44,549 nucleotides of DNA from Candidatus Woesearchaeota archaeon (lineage in GTDB: Archaea; Nanobdellota; Nanobdellia; Woesearchaeales; GW2011-AR4). The translations under genes were made by a program, and so were the position numbers. Shown here piece after piece: positions 30,408 to 39,141 of this stretch. The notes below the pieces were generated by a model. That model was not told the DNA's origin and ran no database searches. It saw nothing but the letters and a program-made list of their open reading frames with translations. The stretch is from positions 1 through 44,549 of the forward strand of contig JAGVXV010000015.1 in the NCBI GenBank assembly GCA_018303625.1, given 5' to 3'. The first letter of the stretch is position 1; each line of letters opens with the position of its first letter.

Positions 30408-30923
30408 ATGAATCCGATGAGAGAAATAAGAATAGAGAAGGTAACGCTGAACATCGGCGCAGGGAAAGACCAGTCGAAGCTAGATAAAGCTGTGCTGCTG
30501 CTCAAAAGCATATGCGGCAGAAGCCCTGTCAAGACCATCACGAGCAAAAGGATACAGGAGTGGGGGTTAAGGCCCGGCCTGCCGATAGGGTGCAAATTAA
30601 CACTGAGGAAAAATGAGGCTAGGCAGATGCTGATGAGGCTTTTGGAGGCAAAGGACAGGAGGCTGAATGAAACGCAATTTGATGATGAGGGCAATATTTC
30701 CTTTGGCATCGGCGAGTACATAGACGTGCCGGGCGTTAAATACGACCCAGGCATAGGGATTATGGGGTTCCAAGTCTGCATCACCCTGGAAAGGCCCGGA
30801 TTCAGGATAAAAAGGAGGGATTTGCTGAGGAAAAAAATATCCCAAAGGCACAAAATAAAAAGGGACGAAGCGGTTAATTTCATGAAAAAAAATTTTGATG
30901 TTAGGGTAGGTGATGCCGAATGA
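30408..30923 (+). CDS. rpl5: Ribosomal protein uL5
   Basis: The 171-residue protein starts [19 protein letters not shown] and includes [21 protein letters not shown]. It binds 5S rRNA with uL18. A longer frame from 30360 overlaps eS4 and is not used. The stop is shared with the uS14 start (ATGA). Confidence 0.96.
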   Translation: MNPMREIRIEKVTLNIGAGKDQSKLDKAVLLLKSICGRSPVKTITSKRIQEWGLRPGLPIGCKLTLRKNEARQMLMRLLEAKDRRLNETQFDDEGNISFGIGEYIDVPGVKYDPGIGIMGFQVCITLERPGFRIKRRDLLRKKISQRHKIKRDEAVNFMKKNFDVRVGDAE

Positions 30924-31150
30924 CTTATAGCGACTATAAAAAAGCTTTCAAGCAGCTCAGATCAAAGCCCGTGAAGATGAAAAAATTTTTGAAATTCAAT
31001 AAGCCTAAAGAAAGGAAATTCGGCCTGAGCACAAAGAGGTGCAGAAGGTGCGGCAATGTAAGGGCGCATATAAGCAGCTACGGGCTGCACCTGTGCAGGC
31101 GCTGCTTCAGGGAAGTCGCCGTAGAACTGGGATTCAAAAAGTACTCTTAG
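30920..31150 (+). CDS. rps14: Ribosomal protein uS14
   Basis: The zinc-type uS14 has CRRCG and CRRC pairs ([23 protein letters not shown]). At 76 residues it is longer than the usual archaeal 50-57, because about 20 extra N-terminal residues precede the conserved core. Confidence 0.95.
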   Translation: MTYSDYKKAFKQLRSKPVKMKKFLKFNKPKERKFGLSTKRCRRCGNVRAHISSYGLHLCRRCFREVAVELGFKKYS

Positions 31151-31159
31151 TGGTGAAAA

Positions 31160-31549
31160 ATGCTAAACGACCCATTATCAAACGCTTTATCAAAAATACT
31201 GAATGATGAGAGGATAGGCAGGAATCTGAGCACTGTAAAGCCTGTTTCAAAGCTTATAAAAAAAGTGCTTGATGTGATGAAAGACAACGGCTATGTCGGA
31301 GAGTTTAAGAAAATTGAGGATGGAAGAGGGAATATGCTGCAGGTGAATCTTCTCGGGAGTATAAACAAGTGCGGCGTTATAAAGCCTAGATTCAGCGTCA
31401 AGAAAGGCAACTATGAAAAATTCGAGAAGAGGTATTTGCCTGCCAAAGACGTCGGGATAGTGATAGTATCAACGCCTTACGGAATTTTAACCCACTACGA
31501 TGCCAAGAAAAAGAATACGGGGGGCAGGCTGCTCGCTTATTGCTACTAA
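31160..31549 (+). CDS. rps8: Ribosomal protein uS8
   Basis: The 129-residue protein starts [18 protein letters not shown] and ends with [20 protein letters not shown], both typical of archaeal uS8. It binds helix 21 of 16S rRNA. Confidence 0.97.
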   Translation: MLNDPLSNALSKILNDERIGRNLSTVKPVSKLIKKVLDVMKDNGYVGEFKKIEDGRGNMLQVNLLGSINKCGVIKPRFSVKKGNYEKFEKRYLPAKDVGIVIVSTPYGILTHYDAKKKNTGGRLLAYCY

Positions 31550-31550
31550 A

Positions 31551-32120
31551 ATGCCAGATAAAAAATCCAAGGAAGTGGGGAATAAGCTCAAGACGAAGGA
31601 GATAGAATTTGATAAGGGCATTACTGCCAGCTATGATAACGGGATTTTATCTGTTAAGGGGAAGAAAGGCAGTGTGGAAAAAAGATTATTGAGCAAAAAT
31701 GTGAAAATAGCAGTCAAAGACGGCAAGGTTGTGATGAATGCAAGCAAATCAACAAAAAGGGAAAAAAAAATTCTGGCTTCGTTTGAGGCACATATAAAAA
31801 ATATGATAAATGGCGCTTTGGATGGCTACAGGTATGTCTTGAAGATCTGTTCGGGCCATTTTCCCATGAATGTCTCTGTCAGCAATAAGGAGCTGATAAT
31901 CAAGAATTTTCTTGGGGAGAAGGTGCCGAGAAAATTAAGGATAAAAGAGGGGGCTAATGTCAAAGTTGAAGGGGAGCTTGTGGTCGTAGAAAGTGCAAAC
32001 AAGGAAACAGCTGGCCAGGTCAGCGCAGACATCGAGAATCTGACAAGAAGGCCCGGCTATGACACCCGGGTTTTTCAGGATGGAATATACATAATATCCA
32101 AGGGGAATGAAGCAAAATGA
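31551..32120 (+). CDS. rpl6: Ribosomal protein uL6
   Basis: At 189 residues it has the two-repeat uL6 fold with ITASYDNGILSVKGKKG and LTRRPGYDTRVFQDGIY near the end. An N-terminal Lys-rich extension precedes the first repeat. I start at the ATG one base after uS8. Confidence 0.95.
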   Translation: MPDKKSKEVGNKLKTKEIEFDKGITASYDNGILSVKGKKGSVEKRLLSKNVKIAVKDGKVVMNASKSTKREKKILASFEAHIKNMINGALDGYRYVLKICSGHFPMNVSVSNKELIIKNFLGEKVPRKLRIKEGANVKVEGELVVVESANKETAGQVSADIENLTRRPGYDTRVFQDGIYIISKGNEAK

Positions 32121-32686
32121 GCGATATTAAAGCCTTATTGGAGATTAGAAGGAGGATAAAAAAGAAAAATCCCCATTTCATAAGGCAAAACGCTACCAAC
32201 ATAAAGAAATTGGGAGATAAATGGAGGAAGCCGAAAGGCATGCATTCAAAGGTAAGGCAAAAGATCATAGGCCATGAAAAATTGGTATCCAAGGGGTATG
32301 GCGGCCCCAAAGCTGTAAGAAACCTGCATAAATCCGGCTTAAGGAGGAAGATTGCGAATGCTCTGAAGGATATTGAAAATGCAAGAAAAGACAATGAGGG
32401 CATTATAATAGCAAAAAGTGTCGGCAGGAAAAAGAGAATTGAAATGCTGAAAAAGGCAAAGGAGCTTGGGATTGAGGTATTGAATATAAGAAATATAGAT
32501 GATTACCTGAAAAATGCGGAAAAAGCCATGGAAGAGAAAAAGGCAAGCAGGGAAAAATCCGTGGAGAAAGGGAAAAAAGCAGGGAAAAACAAGGATGAAA
32601 AATTAGTTGAGAAGCTGCAAAGCGAAAAAGGGAAAAAAGAAGAGGAGAAAAAGGAAAAGGACAAGTTATTGACGAAGAGAGCTTGA
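32117..32686 (+). CDS. rpl32e: Ribosomal protein eL32 with long charged tail
   Basis: The core, residues about 1-130, has FIRQNATNIKKLGDKWRKP and GYGGPKAVRNLHKSG. The last 55-60 residues are Lys/Glu repeats, KKASREKSVEKGKKAGKNK then EEEKKEKDKLL. Archaeal eL32 usually ends near 130-140 residues. Confidence 0.94.
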   Translation: MSDIKALLEIRRRIKKKNPHFIRQNATNIKKLGDKWRKPKGMHSKVRQKIIGHEKLVSKGYGGPKAVRNLHKSGLRRKIANALKDIENARKDNEGIIIAKSVGRKKRIEMLKKAKELGIEVLNIRNIDDYLKNAEKAMEEKKASREKSVEKGKKAGKNKDEKLVEKLQSEKGKKEEEKKEKDKLLTKRA

Positions 32687-32690
32687 GAAA

Positions 32691-33140
32691 ATGCAACTAA
32701 GGATACAAAAAAGATTGGCTGCCAGGATTTTGAAGTGCAGCAAGAATGATGTCTGGCTTGATTCAGGCAGGCTTGATGAGATAAAGGAAGCCATAACAAA
32801 AGTGGATGTCAGGAATTTGATTAATCAGGATGCCATAAAAAGAAAGCCTTCCCAAGGAACATCAAAATCAAGGTCAAGGGAAAAAAAGCTGCAGAAAAGA
32901 AAAGGCAGGCAAAAGGGCCCTGGCTCAAGAAAGGGCGGCAAAAATTCCAGGCTGACAAAAAAGGATAAATGGGTGAGCAGGATAAGGGTGCAGAGGAAAT
33001 TCCTGAGAAATCTGAGGGCTAAGGGAGTCATAGGCAAGAGCACTTACCAGAACATATACCTCAAAAGCAAAGGAGGGTTTTTCAGAAGCAAGAAGCACAT
33101 CAAGGTTTATATTGAAGAGCGTGGTTTGGGCAAAAAATGA
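32691..33140 (+). CDS. rpl19e: Ribosomal protein eL19
   Basis: The 149-residue helical basic protein has RIQKRLAARILKCSKNDVW at the start and GSRKGGKNSRLTKKDKWVSR in the middle. It contacts the 30S subunit. Overlaps uL18 by ATGA. Confidence 0.96.
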   Translation: MQLRIQKRLAARILKCSKNDVWLDSGRLDEIKEAITKVDVRNLINQDAIKRKPSQGTSKSRSREKKLQKRKGRQKGPGSRKGGKNSRLTKKDKWVSRIRVQRKFLRNLRAKGVIGKSTYQNIYLKSKGGFFRSKKHIKVYIEERGLGKK

Positions 33141-33712
33141 AGAAGGGCAAAACTTATACTCTGGATTTGAGAAGAAAAAGGGAAGGAAAGACCCACTACA
33201 AGAAAAGGCTGAAGCTGCTGATGTCAGACAAGCACAGGCTTGTGGTAAGAAGATCCATTGGCAACATACAGGCAAATATTGTCGCCTACGATGCCAAAGG
33301 GGATAAGATTGTCCTAAGCGCCCATTCGGCAGAACTGAAAAAATTCGGCTGGAAGCTTAACAAAGGCAATCTGCCAAGCGCCTATCTTGTTGGCGTTTTG
33401 CTTGGCAAAAAGGCAAAAAGCCTCGGCATTAAAAGCGCAGTCTTGGATTTAGGCCTCAACAAATCGGTAAAAGGAAGCAGGTTTTACGCTGTTGTGGCAG
33501 GCGCCTTGGATGCTGGCCTCGAAGTCCCGCACAATCCAGGAATATTGCCAAATAAAGATAGGATTGCCGGTGAACACATAGCAAAATACGCTGCAAAATT
33601 AAAAGATGATGAAGCTGCATTAAAAAAACAGTTTGGCAGCTATCTTAAGAATAACATAGACCCAAAAAAGATTGTTGAATACTTTAATGAAATAAAATCA
33701 AAGGTTAAATAA
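33137..33712 (+). CDS. rpl18: Ribosomal protein uL18
   Basis: At 191 residues it matches archaeal uL18: TYTLDLRRKREGKTHYKKR, then GSRFYAVVAGALDAGLEVPHNP. It binds 5S rRNA with uL5. It is followed after two bases by uS5. Confidence 0.96.
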   Translation: MKKGKTYTLDLRRKREGKTHYKKRLKLLMSDKHRLVVRRSIGNIQANIVAYDAKGDKIVLSAHSAELKKFGWKLNKGNLPSAYLVGVLLGKKAKSLGIKSAVLDLGLNKSVKGSRFYAVVAGALDAGLEVPHNPGILPNKDRIAGEHIAKYAAKLKDDEAALKKQFGSYLKNNIDPKKIVEYFNEIKSKVK

Positions 33713-33714
33713 AA

Positions 33715-34533
33715 ATGGAAGATGAAGCGATAAAGGTGGATGTGGGAAAAATTGAAGGGGAAGAAGTGGCTAAAGAGGTTGTCATAGCACCGGAAGAGGA
33801 AGTAAAGCATGTTAAGGAAGAAAACATAGGCAAGGAAGGATGGAAGCCAAAGACATCTTTGGGCATCAAGGTCAAGAATGGCGAGATAACGACTATAGAT
33901 GAAGTGTTGGACAAAAGATGGAGGATCATGGAGCAGGAAATAGTGGACATCCTTCTTCCGAATTTGCAGACAGACCTGCTTCTTATAGGCCAGGCCAAAG
34001 GAAAATTCGGAGGCGGCCAAAGAAGAGTCTTCAAGCAGACACAGAAAAAAACTTCCGAGGGAAATAAGCCGAAATTCGCCACATCCGCTGTTGTGGGAAA
34101 TGAGAATGGCTATGTTGGCATCGGGTACAGCAAGAGCAAAGAGACTGTGCCCGCAAGGGAAAGAGCAATAAGGAACGCCAAGCTGAACGTGATAAAGATA
34201 AGCAGAGGATGCGGCAGCTGGCAGTGTGGCTGTAAGGAGCCGCATAGCATACCATTCACAGTTGAAGCCAGGTGCGGCTCAATAAGGATAAAGATCATGC
34301 CTGCCCCTAGAGGCACCGGGCTTTGCATCGAGCGTGAATGCCAGAAAATTTTGAAGCTTGCCGGCATTAAGGATGTCTGGTCAAAAACACTGGGCCAGAC
34401 AAGGACGAAGTTAAATATGATTAACGCCTGTTTTGAGGCATTAAAAAAGCTGATTGAGATAAAAGCCCAGCGAGGATATAAAGAAACCACGGGAGTGGTT
34501 GAAGGCCGGCTGGAAACAGCGGCAAAGGAATAA
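33715..34533 (+). CDS. rps5: Ribosomal protein uS5
   Basis: The 272-residue protein has the double-stranded RNA-binding core with GNENGYVGIGYSKSKE and the C-terminal domain with RGTGLCIERECQKILKLAGI. The N-terminus carries about 50 extra acidic residues (Glu/Lys-rich) not usual in archaeal uS5. Confidence 0.95.
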   Translation: MEDEAIKVDVGKIEGEEVAKEVVIAPEEEVKHVKEENIGKEGWKPKTSLGIKVKNGEITTIDEVLDKRWRIMEQEIVDILLPNLQTDLLLIGQAKGKFGGGQRRVFKQTQKKTSEGNKPKFATSAVVGNENGYVGIGYSKSKETVPARERAIRNAKLNVIKISRGCGSWQCGCKEPHSIPFTVEARCGSIRIKIMPAPRGTGLCIERECQKILKLAGIKDVWSKTLGQTRTKLNMINACFEALKKLIEIKAQRGYKETTGVVEGRLETAAKE

Positions 34534-34535
34534 AA

Positions 34536-34976
34536 ATGGAAAAAAACGGCAGAAATTTGGCTGTCATCAGGATTAAGGGAACCGTCGGAATAACGAGTGA
34601 GGTAAAGGCTACCCTAAGCATGCTCAGGCTGTACAAAAAAAATTTTTGCACAGTGGTTCCGGATAACGAGAATTATAATGGCATGGTAAAAAAAGTCAAG
34701 GATTTTGTGACGTGGGGGGAAATAAGCAATGAGACCCTAAAAGAGCTTATAGATAAGAGGGGAGAAGAATACGGGGGCAATGAGACTGACAAGAAGGGAA
34801 AAATAAAGTACAATAAATTTTTTGTCAGCAACGGGAAAAAACTGAAGAAATTTTTCAGGCTGAACAATCCGAAAAAAGGCTACGGAAGGAAAGGGATTAA
34901 GGAAGTCTTCAGCAAAGGCGGCGCCTTGGGCTACAGGGGAGAAAAGATAAATGAGCTGATTATGAGGATGGTTTGA
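34536..34976 (+). CDS. rpl30: Ribosomal protein uL30
   Basis: The 146-residue archaeal uL30 shows LAVIRIKGTVGITSEVKATLSM-like start and ends with KEVFSKGGALGYRGEKINE. It follows uS5 after two bases. Confidence 0.93.
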   Translation: MEKNGRNLAVIRIKGTVGITSEVKATLSMLRLYKKNFCTVVPDNENYNGMVKKVKDFVTWGEISNETLKELIDKRGEEYGGNETDKKGKIKYNKFFVSNGKKLKKFFRLNNPKKGYGRKGIKEVFSKGGALGYRGEKINELIMRMV

Positions 34977-35432
34977 ATGACTGTAAACAAAAGAAAAAAG
35001 AACTCAAGGCAGAGGGGATACAAAACTCATGGCTACGGCTCAATGAAAAAGCACAGGGGCTCCGGCCATAGGGGCGGCAAGGGTATGGCAGGAACAGGAA
35101 AAAGGGCTGACTCGAAAAAGCCGTCCATCTGGAAAGAGAGGTATTTTGGAAAGTATGGCTTCAAAAGCAAAAGCCAATTAAAGATAAAGCCTTTTAATCT
35201 GCTGTATATAGAGGACAACTTTGATTCCCTGCTCGGCAGGAAGATTATAGAGAAGGACAATGATTTTTATGACGTTGATGCCGGGAAGCTCGGCTTTAAC
35301 AAGCTATTAAGCAGCGGCAGAGTATCCAAGAAATTCAGAATCAGAGTCATGTACGCTTCAAAGAACGCCATTGAGAAGGTCAAGGCTGCAGGCGGCGAAG
35401 TCACGCTCTTAAGCCAGTCTAAAGAGGCTTAA
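34977..35432 (+). CDS. rpl15: Ribosomal protein uL15
   Basis: At 151 residues it has the Gly/Lys-rich start with GYKTHGYGSMKKHRGSGHRG and a globular C-terminus. It begins at the base after the uL30 stop. Last ribosomal gene before secY. Confidence 0.95.
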   Translation: MTVNKRKKNSRQRGYKTHGYGSMKKHRGSGHRGGKGMAGTGKRADSKKPSIWKERYFGKYGFKSKSQLKIKPFNLLYIEDNFDSLLGRKIIEKDNDFYDVDAGKLGFNKLLSSGRVSKKFRIRVMYASKNAIEKVKAAGGEVTLLSQSKEA

Positions 35433-35456
35433 TGATTTTCGCCTAAATAAGCAAAA

Positions 35457-35488
35457 ACTTTATAATTTTAAAAGGGGAATAAACAAAA
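35457..35488 (+). promoter_or_regulatory. Internal promoter before secY
   Basis: ACTTTATAATTTT is centred about 26 nt before the secY ATG, and AAAGGGGA lies 11 nt before it. SecY and the next gene may thus be made independently of the ribosomal cluster, from a leaderless mRNA, as well as by read-through. Confidence 0.5.
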
Positions 35489-36904
35489 ATGTCCTTGTGG
35501 AAATCCATTATCAATAATCTTCCGGAAGTTGAAGGACCAACCCAAAAATTTCTTTCCTTTAAGGAGAAGCTTAAATGGACTTCTATAGTCCTTATTATTT
35601 ACTTTGTGCTCGGGTTAATGCCGCTGTTCGGCCTGGGGGTAAATGCGCTGCAAAGATTTGAAAGCCTGTCCATTATTTTAGGGGCTGAATTCGGCTCTTT
35701 AATCAGCTTGGGAATAGGCCCTATTGTCACCGCTTCCATAGTTCTACAACTGCTTAACGGCTCAGGAATCCTGAAGTTCGATCTGACAAATTCCGAGGGA
35801 AAGAAAACTTTTCAGGGAGTCCAGAAGCTATTGTCAATTTTTTTCATAATTTTTGAGGCTTTTATTTATGTTTTTTTGGGAGGCTTGGCTCCTCCAACCG
35901 AGTTTGTAGGAACTGGGCTTTATTTGCAGCTGCGGCTGATTCTGGTTTTCCAGCTGTTTTTGGGAGGCTTAATGATATTGTTTATGGACGAGGTTGTAAG
36001 CAAATGGGGCTTCGGCTCTGGAATCAGCCTGTTTATTGCTGCCGGCGTGAGCAAAAGCATTTTTGTGCAGGCGTTTAATTGGCTTCCCGGGCCTACAGGC
36101 TTGGCCGGTATTACTTATTCAATAGGCGCTGTCCCTGCATTATTCCAGAGCCTTGCTGCCGGCGACCCTACAACAGCGGGAATAATGATTGCCGCATTGA
36201 TCTCAACAGTCCTTGTTTTTGTGCTGGCTGTTTATGTGCAGGCAATGAAAGTAGAGATCCCATTGTCATTTGGCAGAGTAAGGGGCCATGGCATAAGATG
36301 GCCGTTGTCATTCATTTATACATCAAACATTCCCGTCATTTTAGTTGCAGCATTGATGGCAAATATGCAGCTTTGGGGCAGGCTGCTGCAAAACTGGGGG
36401 CTTCCATTGCTTGGAAGGTTCAGTGAAGCTACCGGCCAGCCCGTTTCCGGATTTGTCGCCTGGATCCAAGGCTATGATATTGTAAGGCTGATAATACAGC
36501 AGCATACATTTTTTATAGGGTTTTTGCCATATCTGCAGTCGCTCGTATATGTAATCGTGTTCATGCTTGGCAGCATGGTTTTCAGCATTTTCTGGATGCA
36601 GACAGCAGGCATGGATGCAAGAAGCCAGGCAAAGCAGATGATGGCATCAGGACTGCAGATTCCGGGATTTAGAAGGGATGAGAGGGTTTTGGAAAGCCTG
36701 CTTGGCAGATATGTATGGCCCTTAACAATTATGGGCGGCCTTACTGTCGGATTTTTGGCTTCTTTTGCGGATCTTACCGGGGCATTAAGCAGAGGAACCG
36801 GAATACTGCTTGCTGTAATGATAGTCTACAAGCTTTATGAGGAAATTTCAAGGCAGCACATGATGGATATGAATCCTATGATGCGCAGATTTATGGGAGG
36901 GTAA
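35489..36904 (+). CDS. secY: Preprotein translocase subunit SecY
   Basis: The 471-residue protein has about ten TM helices. Characteristic segments include the plug-adjacent ASIVLQLLNGSGILKFDL, the cytosolic loop AMKVEIPLSFGRVRGHGIRW and the C-terminal GTGILLAVMIVYKLYEE. It forms the membrane channel for secreted and membrane proteins. Its stop is directly followed by the EMC3-like gene, which also handles membrane proteins. Confidence 0.97.
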   Translation: MSLWKSIINNLPEVEGPTQKFLSFKEKLKWTSIVLIIYFVLGLMPLFGLGVNALQRFESLSIILGAEFGSLISLGIGPIVTASIVLQLLNGSGILKFDLTNSEGKKTFQGVQKLLSIFFIIFEAFIYVFLGGLAPPTEFVGTGLYLQLRLILVFQLFLGGLMILFMDEVVSKWGFGSGISLFIAAGVSKSIFVQAFNWLPGPTGLAGITYSIGAVPALFQSLAAGDPTTAGIMIAALISTVLVFVLAVYVQAMKVEIPLSFGRVRGHGIRWPLSFIYTSNIPVILVAALMANMQLWGRLLQNWGLPLLGRFSEATGQPVSGFVAWIQGYDIVRLIIQQHTFFIGFLPYLQSLVYVIVFMLGSMVFSIFWMQTAGMDARSQAKQMMASGLQIPGFRRDERVLESLLGRYVWPLTIMGGLTVGFLASFADLTGALSRGTGILLAVMIVYKLYEEISRQHMMDMNPMMRRFMGG

Positions 36905-37651
36905 ATGGTATTTGAAAATCTTTTGAATCCTGTATTTTTTCCCTTATTGAAAATCCCTACTCTTTTTTCCATTATCCTGCTTTCTTTTTTGATTTCCCTG
37001 ATTATAACTTTAGTCTACAAGTACACGACTGACCAGAATTTGATGAAGCAGCTCAAGGAGGAGATAAAAAGATTGCAAAAAGAAATGAAAGAGCTGAAAA
37101 GTAATCCGCAGAAAGCCATGGAGGTGCAGAAAAAGGCTATGCAGACGAATATGAAATATATGTCGCATTCCCTGAAAAGCACTTTATTTACATTTATACC
37201 GCTGATTATAATCTTCAGCTGGATGAATTCCAATCTTGCCTACGATCCCATTTTGCCCGGGCAGGACTTTACAGTCACCGCCGTATTTGAGAAAGGCGCA
37301 AATGGGGAAATAACCTTGAATGCGCCTGAAGGCCTGGAAGTGGACAAGGCTAAAAAAGAAGTCAAAGACAGCGAGGTAAAATGGGCATTGAACGGGAAAG
37401 AAGGAGAGTACCTGCTCTTATTTGAATTCAACAATGAAAAGCATGAAAAGGAACTGTTAATCACAAAAAACCAGGCTTACAAGCCGATAGCAGAAAAAAT
37501 AAAAAACAGCCGATTGGAGCTGATAAGGATTGACAACAACCCGAAAAAGCTGCTTAATATATTCGGGTGGAAAGTCGGATGGCTTTGGGCTTATATAATA
37601 TTCTCAATAATTTTCAGCATGCTTTTAAGGAAGATAATAAAGGTTTATTAG
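36905..37651 (+). CDS. DUF106/EMC3-like membrane insertase (YidC/Oxa1 relative)
   Basis: The 248-residue protein has a first TM helix, then a cytosolic coiled coil with KQLKEEIKRLQKEMKELK. Two further TM segments are separated by about 100 residues of beta-type sequence (LNAPEGLEVDKAKKEVKD), and the third TM is at the C-terminus. Archaeal DUF106 proteins are distant YidC/Oxa1/EMC3 relatives that insert membrane proteins. The extended soluble region between TM2 and TM3 is larger than in most archaeal members. It is translationally coupled to secY, with no gap. Confidence 0.85.
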   Translation: MVFENLLNPVFFPLLKIPTLFSIILLSFLISLIITLVYKYTTDQNLMKQLKEEIKRLQKEMKELKSNPQKAMEVQKKAMQTNMKYMSHSLKSTLFTFIPLIIIFSWMNSNLAYDPILPGQDFTVTAVFEKGANGEITLNAPEGLEVDKAKKEVKDSEVKWALNGKEGEYLLLFEFNNEKHEKELLITKNQAYKPIAEKIKNSRLELIRIDNNPKKLLNIFGWKVGWLWAYIIFSIIFSMLLRKIIKVY

Positions 37652-38133
37652 CAGACATCAATTTTCTCTGCCTTTATTGCATTCTTCGGGCAGATGTCTA
37701 TTGCATCCTGAATTTTTATTTTTGGTATGAACTGCACCTGCTTTATGCCGCCGTAAACATCAAAATCATAAGGAATGCTGTTGTCTTTTATATCCAGCAA
37801 TTCTCCTTTTTTTATCTTTAGGTTATTGAAGTCGTTGAATTTTGTGCCTTTTGTGCCGACAATCCAGATGCCTAACCCTTCGATATTAACAGTTCCGGTA
37901 TTGTCAAGGATAAAATTTATGTGAGCCTTGTCTCCAGAGCCGCCAAAGCAGACTTCATGGTTTGTTTTTCTCACCTTTATCTCAACGCCGGAGCATTTAT
38001 CATCTGGATTGGATAGGTCTATATTCCTGCCCCAGTTCATCACAACAGCCCCCAAAGCTATTGCAAAAGACACCAAAAGCACTGTTGCTATCAGCGGACT
38101 TACTCCTCTTTTTTGGAAAAAATATTTTCTCAT
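37648..38133 (-). CDS. Archaeal type-IV pilin-like protein
   Basis: The 161-residue protein has the class III signal peptide of archaeal pilins, KRGVSPLIATVLLVSFAIALG, in which a prepilin peptidase would cut before GVSPLIA, followed by a hydrophobic helix. The extracellular part has four cysteines (CSG, VCFG, ICPK and a terminal C), which may form disulfides. No pilus ATPase or platform gene is nearby. It is on the strand opposite the ribosomal cluster, overlapping the EMC3-like stop by 4 bp. Confidence 0.85.
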   Translation of the reverse strand: MRKYFFQKRGVSPLIATVLLVSFAIALGAVVMNWGRNIDLSNPDDKCSGVEIKVRKTNHEVCFGGSGDKAHINFILDNTGTVNIEGLGIWIVGTKGTKFNDFNNLKIKKGELLDIKDNSIPYDFDVYGGIKQVQFIPKIKIQDAIDICPKNAIKAEKIDVC

Positions 38134-38162
38134 ATTTTTCAGAATTGCTTTGATTTTTATCC

Positions 38163-38172
38163 ATATATAAAG
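38163..38172 (+). promoter_or_regulatory. TATA box for the candidate RNA gene
   Basis: CATATATAAAG-type sequence is centred about 26 nt upstream of 38193, the first base of the long stem. Read on the other strand (CTTTATATAT), the same box could also serve the divergent pilin gene with an 8-nt leader. Confidence 0.55.
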
Positions 38173-38192
38173 ATTTTGCTTGGGAATATGAT

Positions 38193-38351
38193 ACTGCCAA
38201 GTTAAGGGAGGGTGCCATTATATTTTGCGGAAGCCAAGAACGCTGAAACGAAGCAAGGAACAGTTTTCATTCAATGAAGTTTATTTTCCAGTATCTTAAA
38301 CAATCAAAATCAAGAAAACTGCTGGAGCAAAGGCACCCTTAACTTGGCAGT
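38193..38351 (+). ncRNA. Candidate structured RNA, about 159 nt, class unknown
   Basis: The ends form a near-perfect terminal helix: ACTGCCAAGTTAAGGG (38193-38208) pairs with its complement ending at 38351. After a 3-nt bulge GTGCC (38212-38216) pairs with GGCAC (38332-38336). Nested inside are TTTGC/GCAAA (38224-38228 and 38327-38331), CAGTTTTC/GAAAACTG (38261-38268 and 38314-38321) and GTTTA/TAAAC (38279-38283 and 38297-38301). A 5' internal loop holds GAACGCTGAAACGAAGCA. The TATA box is at the right distance, and the region lacks a reading frame. I could not assign it to SRP, RNase P or box RNAs. Confidence 0.6.
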
Positions 38352-38406
38352 GCCTGAAATATTCCATATAAAAACCTTTATAAATAAAATGCCTTTCCCG
38401 GGTATA

Positions 38407-38673
38407 ATGCCTCAGCCGTATAAAAGGTCAAGAACCCTGAGAAGGGCGAAGAGAAAAGTTCCTGGCGGCAGGACGGTAATGCATTACCTGAAAAGGAAGC
38501 CCAAAGCCGCACATTGCTCTAATTGCAATGCTGTCCTTAAAGGTGCTCCAAGGGAAAGGCCGTTTAAAATGCGCTCAATGCCAAAGACAAAGAAAAGGCC
38601 TGAAAGGCCATACGGCGGGAATCTGTGCAGCAGATGCATGAGAAGGCTGCTCATTGAGAAATCGAGGGCGTAA
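38407..38673 (+). CDS. rpl34e: Ribosomal protein eL34
   Basis: The 88-residue protein has MPQPYKRSRTLRRAKRK at the start, PGGRTVMHYLKRKPK, and two CxxC pairs (HCSNC and CSRC) of a zinc site. An in-frame ATG at 38389 would add six residues. The TATA-like CTTTATAAATA near 38376 is consistent with a leaderless start at 38407. Confidence 0.94.
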   Translation: MPQPYKRSRTLRRAKRKVPGGRTVMHYLKRKPKAAHCSNCNAVLKGAPRERPFKMRSMPKTKKRPERPYGGNLCSRCMRRLLIEKSRA

Positions 38674-38767
38674 TGCTCTTATCAATTTTGGGTATAATCT
38701 AATTAAAAACATTGAAATCTCCTGGGTTTTGGCAACAGGCTCTTTTAATGGGGATTGGAGGGACAAA

Positions 38768-39130
38768 ATGATTGAAGTAGGAAGGTTATGCATTAAGATA
38801 GCCGGCAGGGATGCCGGGAAAAAAGCGGTTGTTGTTGACATTCTAGATGATAAATTTGTCTTGATTGACGGCGAGGCAAGAAGAAGGAAGTGCAATATTC
38901 TTCATATAGAGCCTTTGAAAGAAGTCATAAAAATAAAGAAAAACGCGGGCCATGAGGAAGTAAAGAAGGCATTTGAGGAGCTGGGCCTGAAAGCAAGGGA
39001 AACAAAGCCGAAGGAAAAGAAAACGCAGGCGAAAGGAAAAAAGGCTGAAGAAAAGGAAGTCAAGAAAGAAGAGAAAAAAGCCAAGAAGAAAGAAACAAAG
39101 ACCAAGAAGGCTGTGAAGAAAAAGGAGTAG
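38768..39130 (+). CDS. rpl14e: Ribosomal protein eL14 with Lys-rich tail
   Basis: The 120-residue protein starts MIEVGRLCIKIAGRDAGKK, continues VVDILDDKFVLIDGEARRRKCN, and ends in about 45 residues of Lys/Glu repeats. GGAGGGA lies before the ATG. The usual archaeal neighbours adk and cmk are absent between secY and this gene. Convergent with pheT after 11 nt. Confidence 0.93.
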   Translation: MIEVGRLCIKIAGRDAGKKAVVVDILDDKFVLIDGEARRRKCNILHIEPLKEVIKIKKNAGHEEVKKAFEELGLKARETKPKEKKTQAKGKKAEEKEVKKEEKKAKKKETKTKKAVKKKE

Positions 39131-39141
39131 AAAGATTATTT

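Noticed and set aside
38193-38351. Short SRP RNA, because of a GAACGCTGAAACGAAGCA segment resembling an SRP54-binding helix 8
   Set aside because: Helix 8 should be distal or follow helix 6 in order. Here another long hairpin follows it, there are no Alu or helix 6 features, and the length is about half of archaeal SRP RNA.
38654-38767. Extended eL14 or a short extra gene in the gap after eL34
   Set aside because: The extra residues overlap the eL34 stop and match no eL14 N-terminus; the gap has no convincing gene.
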